NCBI GenBank assembly: GCA_009911715.1
Contig: CP047880.1
Span: 1,240,001 to 1,304,000 of the forward strand
Direction: 5' to 3'
From: Methanomassiliicoccaceae archaeon DOK
GTDB lineage: Archaea > Thermoplasmatota > Thermoplasmata > Methanomassiliicoccales > Methanomethylophilaceae
Length of the DNA stretch: 64,000 nucleotides
The position numbers and the translations under genes are program-made. Shown one piece after another: positions 8,601-15,975 of this stretch; the stretch's first letter is position 1; each line of letters opens with the position of its first letter. A model generated the notes under the pieces. That model had not been told where the DNA came from. It saw only the letters and a list, made by a program, of their open reading frames with translations, and did not search any database.

Positions 8601-9374
8601 TCAGTACTTCAACGGGATCCCGATGCTCCTCTCGTAGTACGCCTTGTTGAAGAACCTGCGGCGTCCGACGGTCTCCTCCCCGTACTCTATCGCCTGCTTG
8701 GGACACAGTTCCAGGCATCCCATGCAGAGGGAACACTTCTCCTCGTCCCAGACCGGCTTGCGGTGGTAGACCTTTATAATCTGCTCGGGGCAGATGTCCT
8801 CGCATATCCTGCACTCGATGCACTTGTCGGTGACGACGAACGGCTCCGTCACGCGCTGCTCCTCATACATGGGATAGATCTCGCGCCAGTCCCTGTCGCC
8901 CTTGTGACGGCAGAAGTCGCCGTCCTCCTTCGCCTGGATGGAAGCGATGATCCTCTCGACCTCCGCATCCGCGGCCTCCAGTGTTGCGGCCTCCTGCTCC
9001 GGCGTGGGGGGTTCGAACGCGAAGATGGAGTTGTCTGGCATGACGATGTCGTAACAGGCGTCGAAATCCAGCCTTCCGGACAGCTTCTCCGCGAGCATCT
9101 CACACGCGCCTCCGGACTCCTCGCCGCATGTCGCGACGCACCATACCCTTCCCGGATTCCTGACGACCAGGTTCTCCGCGAGGGTGGCGACCATCGAGGG
9201 CAGCCCGTAGTAGTAGACGGGGAACACGAAGCCGACGTCCTCGCCGGCGGCGTCGTATCCGAAGCGCTTGTACCTCACCGCAGCCGCGGTATCGACCATC
9301 TTCACCCCCGTGGCATCTGAGATGCGCTTGGCCACGGAGTACGAGTTCCCGGTTCCGGAGAAGACGAAGATCAT
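8601..9374 (-). CDS. EFR1-type flavodoxin-ferredoxin fusion protein
   Basis: 257 residues. The N-terminal flavodoxin-like half begins with the FMN-phosphate loop FSGTGNSYSVAKRI. The C-terminal half has two [4Fe-4S] motifs, CIECRICEDICP (about 185-196) and CSLCMGCLELCP (about 214-225). Proteins of this EFR1 class are predicted soluble electron carriers between low-potential donors and flavoenzymes; the partner is unknown here. A TATA box at about 9397-9406 puts the transcript start almost on the ATG. A GTTAA-rich palindrome lies just upstream, as for fprA 1.4 kb away, which hints at shared redox control. Confidence 0.85.
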   Translation of the reverse strand: MIFVFSGTGNSYSVAKRISDATGVKMVDTAAAVRYKRFGYDAAGEDVGFVFPVYYYGLPSMVATLAENLVVRNPGRVWCVATCGEESGGACEMLAEKLSGRLDFDACYDIVMPDNSIFAFEPPTPEQEAATLEAADAEVERIIASIQAKEDGDFCRHKGDRDWREIYPMYEEQRVTEPFVVTDKCIECRICEDICPEQIIKVYHRKPVWDEEKCSLCMGCLELCPKQAIEYGEETVGRRRFFNKAYYERSIGIPLKY

Positions 9375-9396
9375 GATGCCATGGTGCCGTCTGGAA

Positions 9397-9440
9397 GTTA
9401 TAAAACATGCGGCTTGAAGGTAACGGTGTTAATACCGTTA
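9397..9440 (-). promoter_or_regulatory. TATA box plus palindromic operator candidate upstream of the flavodoxin-ferredoxin gene
   Basis: The plus strand reads GTTATAAAAC at 9397-9406 (TATA on the minus strand). A perfect 7-bp inverted repeat TAACGGT-GTTAAT-ACCGTTA follows at 9421-9440, then another CCGTTAA. It could alternatively be the 3' hairpin of the gene at 9447-9959, which ends just after it. Confidence 0.45.
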
Positions 9441-9446
9441 AAGCCG

Positions 9447-9959
9447 TTAATCCCTGGCGAAGATGGCCTGCAGGTTCCTGACGAACTCCGGGTCCTCCGA
9501 TGTCTCGGCCCACGAGTCGAAGTCCACCATGCCGTCGACGCAGTGCAGGCGGTAGTTGAGGACCTCCCTGGCTCTCCAAGGCGCCATGCGGAACTCGCCC
9601 GAGATCGCCCTGGCGCGGTAGGGTGCTGACTGGGTCTCCGAGACCATCCTGGCTATGAGCCTTCCCTGTACCTCGGGATGGTTGACCGATGCCCCGCACT
9701 CCCCCCATCTGACGGCTGATGCCGCAAGGGCGTGAATTACCGTTGCCTCGACCACCGTGTCCTCGAAGTCCGGGGCCAGACCGTTGCCCACCACCGCATG
9801 TGCCAGCGTCCTGGCGCAAGCGGCCACCGTGTCGCACATGTCCTCATCAGGAGCCGTCTCCGCGACGACCTCCGGCATGTCCCCCAGGACCTCTCCGACG
9901 ATCGCGCGCTGGAACTCCATCACGGCCTCGGCGTTTCTGTTCTGATCTGCATCCGACAT
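9447..9959 (-). CDS. Conserved-looking hypothetical protein
   Basis: 170 residues, soluble, helix-rich, not recognised. Visible features are an acidic N-terminus (MSDADQNRN), an alanine-rich central helix region (TVEAT-type, IHALAASAVRWGECGA) and a C-terminal VDFDSWAETSEDPEFVRNLQAIFA. The start rests on GGAGGT 4-7 nt before an ATGATG pair at 9957-9962; an upstream start (10013) lacks such a site. It lies between a methyltransferase gene (stop at 10017) and the flavodoxin-ferredoxin gene, all on the minus strand. No function can be assigned. Confidence 0.6.
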   Translation of the reverse strand: MSDADQNRNAEAVMEFQRAIVGEVLGDMPEVVAETAPDEDMCDTVAACARTLAHAVVGNGLAPDFEDTVVEATVIHALAASAVRWGECGASVNHPEVQGRLIARMVSETQSAPYRARAISGEFRMAPWRAREVLNYRLHCVDGMVDFDSWAETSEDPEFVRNLQAIFARD

Positions 9960-10016
9960 CATCTGAACCTCCAGTAACATCTGGTCCCCAGACCTTCTCA
10001 TCGACACCATCATTCT

Positions 10017-10703
10017 TCATCCCGTCGGGGATGTAAACGACGGAGCTCTTGAAACTCCCAACATTGTTCGGAATCGGAACCTCTTGACCCCTCTGTACAG
10101 GACCCCGTGCTCCCCCGGTATCGCCTCTGCGTCGATGCCGTTGGAATCCAGGACGGCGAGGATCTCGTCATCCCTGAGGATCCTCATCCCGTACTCCTCG
10201 CACATGGAGTCGACCCTGTTGTCATCCCCGTCGCCGTACCTGATCTCCGACCCTATCGCCAGGACACCGCCCGGCGAGAGGACCCTGGATATCTCCGCAA
10301 CGCCTTTCCCGAAATCAGGCCAGAAGAAGTAGGTCTCCATCGCGGTGACCATGTCGAAGGACCCCTCCTGGAAGGGCAGTGACTCGACTGACGCCTCATG
10401 GAGCTCCAGACCGCCGGACTCGTACGTCTCCGAGTTTACGGACGCCGTCATCTCGAGGGCGTCCCTCGAGATGTCGACTCCGAAGAGCATGGCGAAGGGG
10501 TACCTGTCGGACAGCCTGCGGAGGAACCCGCCTCCGCCGCAGCCCACGTCCAGCACTGCCCCGTCCATAGACCTGGGGAGCTTCGACAGGCAGAACTCCC
10601 ACAGCGGGACGTGATGGTCGTTCATGGACTCCAGTACCTTCCTTCCCTCGTCCCCGTTAGGGTTCCTGAACTGCGCCTTCGTCTGCTCGTCGCGGTCTGC
10701 CAT
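10017..10703 (-). CDS. Class I SAM-dependent methyltransferase
   Basis: 228 residues. The SAM-binding motif GAVLDVGCGGGGFLRRLSD (about 50-68), the acidic motif II LFGVDISRDAL and the post-motif SFDMVTAMETYFFWPD are those of a Methyltransf_11 type enzyme. The substrate is unknown. It is divergent from fprA and shares a 105-nt spacer that carries a GTTAAC palindrome. Confidence 0.8.
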   Translation of the reverse strand: MADRDEQTKAQFRNPNGDEGRKVLESMNDHHVPLWEFCLSKLPRSMDGAVLDVGCGGGGFLRRLSDRYPFAMLFGVDISRDALEMTASVNSETYESGGLELHEASVESLPFQEGSFDMVTAMETYFFWPDFGKGVAEISRVLSPGGVLAIGSEIRYGDGDDNRVDSMCEEYGMRILRDDEILAVLDSNGIDAEAIPGEHGVLYRGVKRFRFRTMLGVSRAPSFTSPTG

Positions 10704-10764
10704 GAACGGGGTATCCCTCCGGGCAGTGATAACAACTGCGGACCGGACCTCGGGACGTTTCGAT

Positions 10765-10786
10765 GTTAACGAAGTTAACTATAAAG
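10765..10786 (+). promoter_or_regulatory. fprA promoter with GTTAAC palindrome
   Basis: GTTAAC-GAA-GTTAAC (10765-10779) abuts the TATA-like ACTATAAAG (10779-10787), 22 nt before the fprA ATG. A regulator bound here would block or contact TBP/TFB directly. Confidence 0.5.
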
Positions 10787-10808
10787 GCAACGTGCACATG
10801 GCAGGGTC

Positions 10809-12020
10809 ATGGCTTACGTGAACGAGAGCGCCGTCCCCATCAGGGACGACATATACTGGATCGGCGGGGACGACCGCACCGCATCGATCTTCGAGGGCGC
10901 CTTCCCCATACCCGAGGGCGTCTCCTACAATAGCTACCTGATCAGGGACGAGAAGACATGCCTCCTGGACTCCTGCGATGCGTCCATCGCCGCCAAGTTC
11001 TGGAGGAACCTGCGCACCGCCCTGGACGGCAGGCCCCTCGACTACTTCGTGATCAACCACATGGAGCCGGACCACGGCGCGTGCATCACCCAGGTGCTGG
11101 AGACGTGGCCGGATGTGACCGTCATCGGGAACTCCAAGACGTTCGACATGATGGAGAACTTCTACCACATCCAGCCCAAGAACAGGATGGAGGTCAAGGA
11201 GGGCGACGAGGTCACCATCGGGAAGCACACCCTCCGCTTCTACTTCGCCGTGATGGTTCACTGGCCCGAGGTGATGTTCACCTACGACGTCGGTGAGAGG
11301 ATCCTCTTCTCCGCTGACGCTTTCGGGACCTTCAAGACCCTCTCCGGCGCCCTTTACGCCGACGAGACCGACTTCGACAGGGAGTACCTGGACGAGGCCA
11401 GGAGGTACTACTCCAACATCGTGGGGAAGTACGGAAGCAAAGTCCAGGCCGTGTTCAAGAAGCTCGACGGTGTGCCGATAGACATGATCTGCCCCCTCCA
11501 CGGACCCATCTGGAGGAAGGACCTCGGCTACATCCTCGAGAAGTACGACCTCTGGAGCAGGTACGAGCCCGAGGAGAAGGGCGTCGTTATCGCCTACACC
11601 TCGATGTACGGCAACACCGCCGCCGCTGCGGACAGGCTCGCCATGCTGCTGAAGGAGAGGGGCATCGCCAACGTCACCATGTACGACGTCACCAGGATGC
11701 ACCCCTCCTACGTCGTGTCGGACGCGTTCAGGTTCACCAACATCGTCCTGGCGGCCCCGACGTACAACAACGCCCTCCACCCGACCATGTCCGCGGTCAT
11801 CGAGGACATGGAGAACATGGCGGTCCAGAACAGGAGGTACTCCCTCATCGGCAACGGATCGTGGGCGCCCCAGTCCCCCAGGATCATGGAGGAGCGCATA
11901 TCCAAGCTGAAGGACATGACCAAGGTCGGCGAGACCTTCGTCATCAAGTCGTCCATGAGGGACGACCAGCTCCCGGACCTCGAGAAACTGGCGGACGAGA
12001 TCGCCGCCTCGATGTCCTGA
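10809..12020 (+). CDS. fprA: A-type flavoprotein (F420H2 oxidase / diiron flavoprotein)
   Basis: 403 residues. The N-terminal beta-lactamase-like diiron domain carries HMEPDHGA (His84, Glu86, Asp88, His89). The C-terminal flavodoxin domain starts at about residue 258 (VVIAYTSMYGNTAAAADRLA). In methanogens such proteins reduce O2 to water with F420H2; related ones reduce NO. The gene is single, with its own promoter, and a textbook terminator follows at 12,031. It is an oxygen-defence enzyme in a strict anaerobe. Confidence 0.93.
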   Translation: MAYVNESAVPIRDDIYWIGGDDRTASIFEGAFPIPEGVSYNSYLIRDEKTCLLDSCDASIAAKFWRNLRTALDGRPLDYFVINHMEPDHGACITQVLETWPDVTVIGNSKTFDMMENFYHIQPKNRMEVKEGDEVTIGKHTLRFYFAVMVHWPEVMFTYDVGERILFSADAFGTFKTLSGALYADETDFDREYLDEARRYYSNIVGKYGSKVQAVFKKLDGVPIDMICPLHGPIWRKDLGYILEKYDLWSRYEPEEKGVVIAYTSMYGNTAAAADRLAMLLKERGIANVTMYDVTRMHPSYVVSDAFRFTNIVLAAPTYNNALHPTMSAVIEDMENMAVQNRRYSLIGNGSWAPQSPRIMEERISKLKDMTKVGETFVIKSSMRDDQLPDLEKLADEIAASMS

Positions 12021-12030
12021 ATATCTTGAA

Positions 12031-12053
12031 GCGGAGGGGTCCGACCCCTCCGC
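12031..12053 (+). terminator. Terminator after fprA
   Basis: Perfect 10-bp stem GCGGAGGGGT / ACCCCTCCGC with a 3-nt loop, then ATCTTTATTTTTG. It also lies at the 3' end of the convergent hydantoinase-like gene and may serve both. Confidence 0.8.
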
Positions 12054-12081
12054 ATCTTTATTTTTGATTTCTACCGCGGGG

Positions 12082-14067
12082 TCAGAACATCCTCGGCTTC
12101 CCTGCGGCCGTGACCACGAGGATCGCCTCCTCCAGGTCAGTCGATCCCAGGTTAAGCACGTACGGCTTCCTGTCCAGGTCGACGGTGACCTCCACGAACT
12201 CGGCGTTGTTGTCCAGGGCGGCCTTCGTCACGAACTCCCTGCCCTGCTCCACACATCTCTCGACAGCTTCGTCCATCGTGGTGTAGATTGCCCTCCCGAA
12301 CCTGGAGAAGACCTCGTAGGCGCTTCCCTCGACGGCCTTTATCGGGGATATGCTGAACTTCACGGACTCCGAGACCGACGCGCATATCGCGCCGACCGCG
12401 TTGCCCACGTCCGAGTCGTCGCATACGATGACGTCGGTGCCGAGGACGTCGCCGACCCATCTGATGTACACGCCGGACGGCGCGCCTATGCCGACGATCG
12501 GCTTGTCGAGCTTGAAGAAGCAGCCGAAGTCCCGGGCGTGCTCGCAGGTGATGGCCTTCGTCAGCAGGTCCGCCCCAGTCCTCCCTAAGTCCGGCTCGCC
12601 GGAGTCCTCGGTGATCAGCGCCTCCATGAGCTCGCGGCACAGCTTCGTCCGGATGGTCTTCCTGCATTCGCCCACGAACTCGTCGGCATCCATCCCGGCG
12701 AGGGCGGCCAGATAGGCCGCTCCGGCCTTCGATGCGTCGACGTCGAACTCCGTGTAGGTGCCGTCCGCGTGGAGCACGTCTGTCGGCGTGAACCCTATCC
12801 TCTGGATGAGTCCCATCTCCTCCAGGCTCTCGAGGAAGAAATCGGACGGCTCGCGCCCGAGCCTGTCACACGCCTCCATGATCCCGCAGGGCTCGTCGAA
12901 GGCGAGCTTCAGCAGCTCCGTGTTGTCCTCGTTCACGCTGTAGCCCTCCGGCGGCATCCTGACAGTCAGGATCATCTCCGAGGCGAGGGCCTGCCTGCCG
13001 GGCTTTGGCAGCTCCTTGACCATCGGCTTCGGAAGCCCGTCGGTCAGACGCGAGAACGCCTCCGCCACCTTCGGCCACCTAGTTGCCGCCACGCACATGG
13101 GTATCGCCCTCCTCGGCGTCAGCACGGGCCTGCCTGGGTTGACCACGATGCGGCTGTCGCCCCCTATACCGGAGGTGTAGATCCTGGCCGCCATCACCCT
13201 GGTCCTCTTTCCGCCGATGACGGTCCCCTCTGGGTCGAGGCTCGGGCGTCCGTTCCTCAGGATCCCTATATCGGTCGTGGTTCCGCCCATGTCCATGACC
13301 ACCGCGTCCCTGACGCCGGCCATGGACATGGCGCCCATCAGACTGGCCGCCGGTCCCGAGAGGATCGTCTCCACCGGCCTATCCCTCGCGAAGGAGTCCT
13401 TCATCATCGTTCCGTCGCCGCGAGAGATCATGAGCGGAGCGGAGATGCCCCTCTCGTCGAGAACGGCACGGACCGAGCGTATGAGCTCGTCCATGACGGG
13501 GATCAGTCTGGCGTTCATCACGCAGGTGGTGGTGCGCTCGTTGAAACCGAGCTCGGACGAGAGCTCGAAACCGCAGACCGCCGGGACGTCCAGGATCTCC
13601 CTGGCCATCTCCCTGACCCTGATCTCGTGCTCCGGGTTCCTGACGCTCATGAAGCTGGAGATCGCTATTCCCTCGACCTTGCCCTTGATCGACTCGAGGA
13701 ACTCCCTGGCCTCCTTCTCGCCGAGGTACTGTACCGGTTCACCGTGGATCCCATGGCCACCCTGAATCCTGACGCTGTAGTCCGGGGGCAGCGTGTTGTC
13801 GTAGTCGCATCCGATGCTGACGAGCCCTACACGGCAGCCCCTCCCCTCGACAACCGAGTTTGTTGCCAGAGTGGATGAGAGCGCCACGACGCCAACTTTC
13901 CCAAGCATACCTGGGTCGAGCCCGTCGATGGCTCCGCGTATTCCTATGCTGAGATTCCTGTGGGTGGTCCTGGATTTGGACTTGCAGAGGACCTCCCCCC
14001 TGTCCAGATCCATGATCACCGCGTCCGTGTATGTTCCGCCGGTATCCAATCCGAGTCCGTACCCCAT
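12082..14067 (-). CDS. Hydantoinase/oxoprolinase-family ATPase, copy 1
   Basis: 661 residues, ASKHA (actin-like ATPase) fold. The phosphate-1 loop is GLDTGGTYTDAVIMD near the start and phosphate-2 is VVMDMGGTTTDIGI; SGIGGDSRIVV follows. Known HyuA/oxoprolinase members hydrolyse cyclic amides (N-methylhydantoin, 5-oxoproline) using ATP, normally with a HyuB partner, and no HyuB is in this window. It is divergent from an orphan corrinoid protein with a palindrome-rich spacer, and a paralogue lies 2 kb away. I infer a role linked to a corrinoid-dependent methyl donor; it could instead be an activator-like ATPase. The start at 14067 (MGYGLGLD) follows an AGGGAT; an ATG 15 nt upstream is possible. 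Confidence 0.8.
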   Translation of the reverse strand: MGYGLGLDTGGTYTDAVIMDLDRGEVLCKSKSRTTHRNLSIGIRGAIDGLDPGMLGKVGVVALSSTLATNSVVEGRGCRVGLVSIGCDYDNTLPPDYSVRIQGGHGIHGEPVQYLGEKEAREFLESIKGKVEGIAISSFMSVRNPEHEIRVREMAREILDVPAVCGFELSSELGFNERTTTCVMNARLIPVMDELIRSVRAVLDERGISAPLMISRGDGTMMKDSFARDRPVETILSGPAASLMGAMSMAGVRDAVVMDMGGTTTDIGILRNGRPSLDPEGTVIGGKRTRVMAARIYTSGIGGDSRIVVNPGRPVLTPRRAIPMCVAATRWPKVAEAFSRLTDGLPKPMVKELPKPGRQALASEMILTVRMPPEGYSVNEDNTELLKLAFDEPCGIMEACDRLGREPSDFFLESLEEMGLIQRIGFTPTDVLHADGTYTEFDVDASKAGAAYLAALAGMDADEFVGECRKTIRTKLCRELMEALITEDSGEPDLGRTGADLLTKAITCEHARDFGCFFKLDKPIVGIGAPSGVYIRWVGDVLGTDVIVCDDSDVGNAVGAICASVSESVKFSISPIKAVEGSAYEVFSRFGRAIYTTMDEAVERCVEQGREFVTKAALDNNAEFVEVTVDLDRKPYVLNLGSTDLEEAILVVTAAGKPRMF

Positions 14068-14105
14068 GGTATCCCTATGCATGTGGGACGTGTTGCTGAC
14101 TATAT

Positions 14106-14148
14106 GATGATTATATCATCTTACATATTATAATGGATGATACATCCA
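14106..14148. promoter_or_regulatory. Tandem palindromes in a divergent promoter
   Basis: GATGAT-TAT-ATCATC (14106-14120) and TGGATG-ATA-CATCCA (14134-14148) lie between the divergent hydantoinase-like and corrinoid genes. The second belongs to a TTGGAT/ATCCAA-type motif seen at other methylotrophy and transport genes in the window. Confidence 0.5.
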
Positions 14149-14207
14149 ACTAAATTCACAGGTTTTAGTTACCTTTATTTCATACCGTGAGAATACCTAT
14201 CAATCCC

Positions 14208-14867
14208 ATGAACCAAGACGAGATTCTTGACAAGCTCGGAGCCTCCATCGAAGCCTACGACATTGATGAAGCCGAGAAGTATGCCAGGCTTGCGATGGAT
14301 GAGGGCATATCGCCCGACGATGCGATAAACCTGGGTCTCGCCAAGGGCATGGACACGATAAGCCGTCTTTTCGACGAGGCCAAGATCTTCCTCCCCCAGA
14401 TCCTGATGGCTGCCAAGGCCATGGAGGCGGCCCTCGACATCATCGAGCCCTACATGAAGAAGGGCGACGATGTCAAGCTCAAGGGGGTCATCGTGATGGG
14501 ATCCGTCAAAGGGGACATCCACGAGATCGGTAAGAACGTCTGCTGCGCCATGCTGCGCGGTGCCGGATTCAAGGTCATCGACCTCGGGACCGATGTCTCG
14601 CCCTACGCGTTCGAGAAGGCCATAGAGGAGTCCAACGCCGATGTCGTCGGAGGGTCCGCGCTCATGACCACAAGCCTGTACCAGCAGAAGGACATGGTTC
14701 GCGTGTTCAATGAGGACAAACTCCCGGTGATCACGATTTTCGGAGGGGCCCCCTGCAGCGAGGAATGGGTCAACGAGATCGGCGGTGACGGCTACTCTGC
14801 ATCCGGGTCGGAGATCGTGGAGCTCGTCCGCAGACTCCTCTCCGAGAAGCCTGACGGGTCAGAGTGA
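14208..14867 (+). CDS. Orphan corrinoid protein, MtmC-like
   Basis: 219 residues. N-terminal four-helix cap, then the cobalamin-binding domain with GDIHEIGKNVCCAML (lower-ligand His105), GGSALMTTS and FGGAPCSEEW. It is far closer to the MtmC at 26.8 kb than to MttC or MtbC; the segment from AEIFLP to RGAGF is nearly superposable. No methyltransferase gene is attached. Possible partners are the lone second MtmB at 29.1 kb or an unknown enzyme tied to the neighbouring hydantoinase-like ATPases. I take ATG 14208; a GTG 21 nt upstream is an alternative. The leader is short, with an AT-rich TTTATTT box about 35 nt upstream. Confidence 0.88.
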   Translation: MNQDEILDKLGASIEAYDIDEAEKYARLAMDEGISPDDAINLGLAKGMDTISRLFDEAKIFLPQILMAAKAMEAALDIIEPYMKKGDDVKLKGVIVMGSVKGDIHEIGKNVCCAMLRGAGFKVIDLGTDVSPYAFEKAIEESNADVVGGSALMTTSLYQQKDMVRVFNEDKLPVITIFGGAPCSEEWVNEIGGDGYSASGSEIVELVRRLLSEKPDGSE

Positions 14868-14917
14868 TCCGTTAATTCTGATTCAGAAAAAGGATTTGGA
14901 AATGGTTTCTCGTCCGC

Positions 14918-15259
14918 TCAGGACACCATCTTCAGACCGACCACTCCGGCCACTGTGACCATAAGGAACAGGACCATTCCGAGTGTGATCGTCTCCAGAC
15001 CCAAGATGGCGGATACGATGATGGTCAGGACGACGCCGAGGCCCACCCACACGGCGTAGGCCGTGCTGATGCTGATGCCGCTCTTCATCGGAATCGAAAG
15101 GCACAGCATACTGAGCAGAAGCGATACGAGGACTATGATGTCCCACAGGATGTTGGTCATCCCCTCGGTGTAATCCAGGCCTATGGACCATCCGACCTGG
15201 AACACCCCTCCTAAGATGATCAGGAGCCAGGCCACCCTTGGACTGACGTTGAGTTCCAT
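14918..15259 (-). CDS. SMR-family transporter subunit B (Glu replaced by Gln)
   Basis: 113 residues, four transmembrane helices. Small multidrug resistance family, closest in pattern to the SugE/Gdx branch (GGVFQVGWSIGLDYTEG). The essential membrane glutamate of helix 1 is glutamine here (Gln21), while the partner subunit keeps Glu. This suggests an asymmetric heterodimer with one proton/substrate carboxylate. The ATG at 15259 is preceded by GGAGGTG at 7-nt spacing, which is better than the GTG at 15268. It follows subunit A by 1 nt. A substrate such as guanidinium or a quaternary amine is inference. Confidence 0.85.
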   Translation of the reverse strand: MELNVSPRVAWLLIILGGVFQVGWSIGLDYTEGMTNILWDIIVLVSLLLSMLCLSIPMKSGISISTAYAVWVGLGVVLTIIVSAILGLETITLGMVLFLMVTVAGVVGLKMVS

Positions 15260-15260
15260 T

Positions 15261-15596
15261 TCAGGCACCTCCAGATGTCAGACGGATACCGACAATTCCG
15301 ATCACGATCACGATGATGAAGAAGATCTTCTTCGCGTTGATGGGATCCTTGTACAGGAACACACCGGCTATGACCGTTCCAATCGCACCGATCCCCGCCA
15401 GGATGCTGTACGCCACACCGGGCCCAATGTTCAGGACGGCCAGCGACAGCATGAACAGACAGCAGAGAACGGCGACGATCGCGGCGATCCCCCATCCCTT
15501 CTTCTTGAAGTTGTCCGACTTCTCGAGAAGGACCACCCAAATGGGCTCGAGGATGCTTGCTATGATCAAGCACACCCACGACATTGCTGCTTCCAT
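15261..15596 (-). CDS. SMR-family transporter subunit A
   Basis: 111 residues, four transmembrane helices. Helix 1 reads IIASILEPIWVVLLEKSDN with the conserved Glu, and GPGVAYSILAGIGAIGT is the usual helix-3 motif. Paired SMR genes normally form a heterodimeric proton-coupled exporter of small cations. A second complete pair lies at 43.3 kb. Its placement between an orphan corrinoid gene and two hydantoinase-like ATPases suggests that it moves a substrate or product of that cluster. Confidence 0.87.
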   Translation of the reverse strand: MEAAMSWVCLIIASILEPIWVVLLEKSDNFKKKGWGIAAIVAVLCCLFMLSLAVLNIGPGVAYSILAGIGAIGTVIAGVFLYKDPINAKKIFFIIVIVIGIVGIRLTSGGA

Positions 15597-15922
15597 GCAG
15601 ATTGTATCGCCGAGTCATACATATTAAAGGGTAGCAGTTGGACGCGTTAAGATGCAGTTTTTTGAATCAGACTGTTGTATGTTTGATTGAATTTCTATAA
15701 TAAATTTTTGTCCAATAGTAGTTGTTGTTTCAACCACTTATATTTATACATTCTCTTTATTTGATGATTAGTACATCCAATTCGTTTATCCACCCATCAA
15801 ATCATCAAGCCCACATTCCGGACATGATCTGCTTCATACCGTACGGAAACAGATGACACTTCCGATTCGATGGATGTTTAATACATTGAACAGTTGAATT
15901 AAGATGTTTGATAAATGAAATC
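15597..15922. other. AT-rich spacer without a gene
   Basis: I see no coding region or tRNA here. The stretch is strongly AT-rich (TATATTTATAC near 15740, ATTAAAGG near 15630). It contains TTGATG / CATCCAA elements (15761-15780) and an imperfect inverted repeat TTTGATGATT / AATCATCAAG (15760-15812). The right end of the spacer is probably the promoter region for the SMR pair. Confidence 0.4.
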
Positions 15923-15958
15923 GGGCGGGAGACAAAGGATAATCATTGGCCCCCGCCC
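15923..15958 (-). terminator. Hairpin after hydantoinase-like copy 2
   Basis: GGGCGGG / CCCGCCC arms with a 22-nt loop directly beyond the stop of the minus-strand ATPase gene, followed by an AT-rich stretch on that strand. Confidence 0.5.
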
Positions 15959-15975
15959 TGATATTTGAACCAGGC

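Noticed and set aside
12769-13878. Long open frames antisense to the hydantoinase, hem, mtmB and other genes
   Set aside because: They are shadows caused by high third-position GC; their translations are low-complexity (Arg, Gly, Val, Asp rich) and match no family, while the opposite strand encodes clear proteins.
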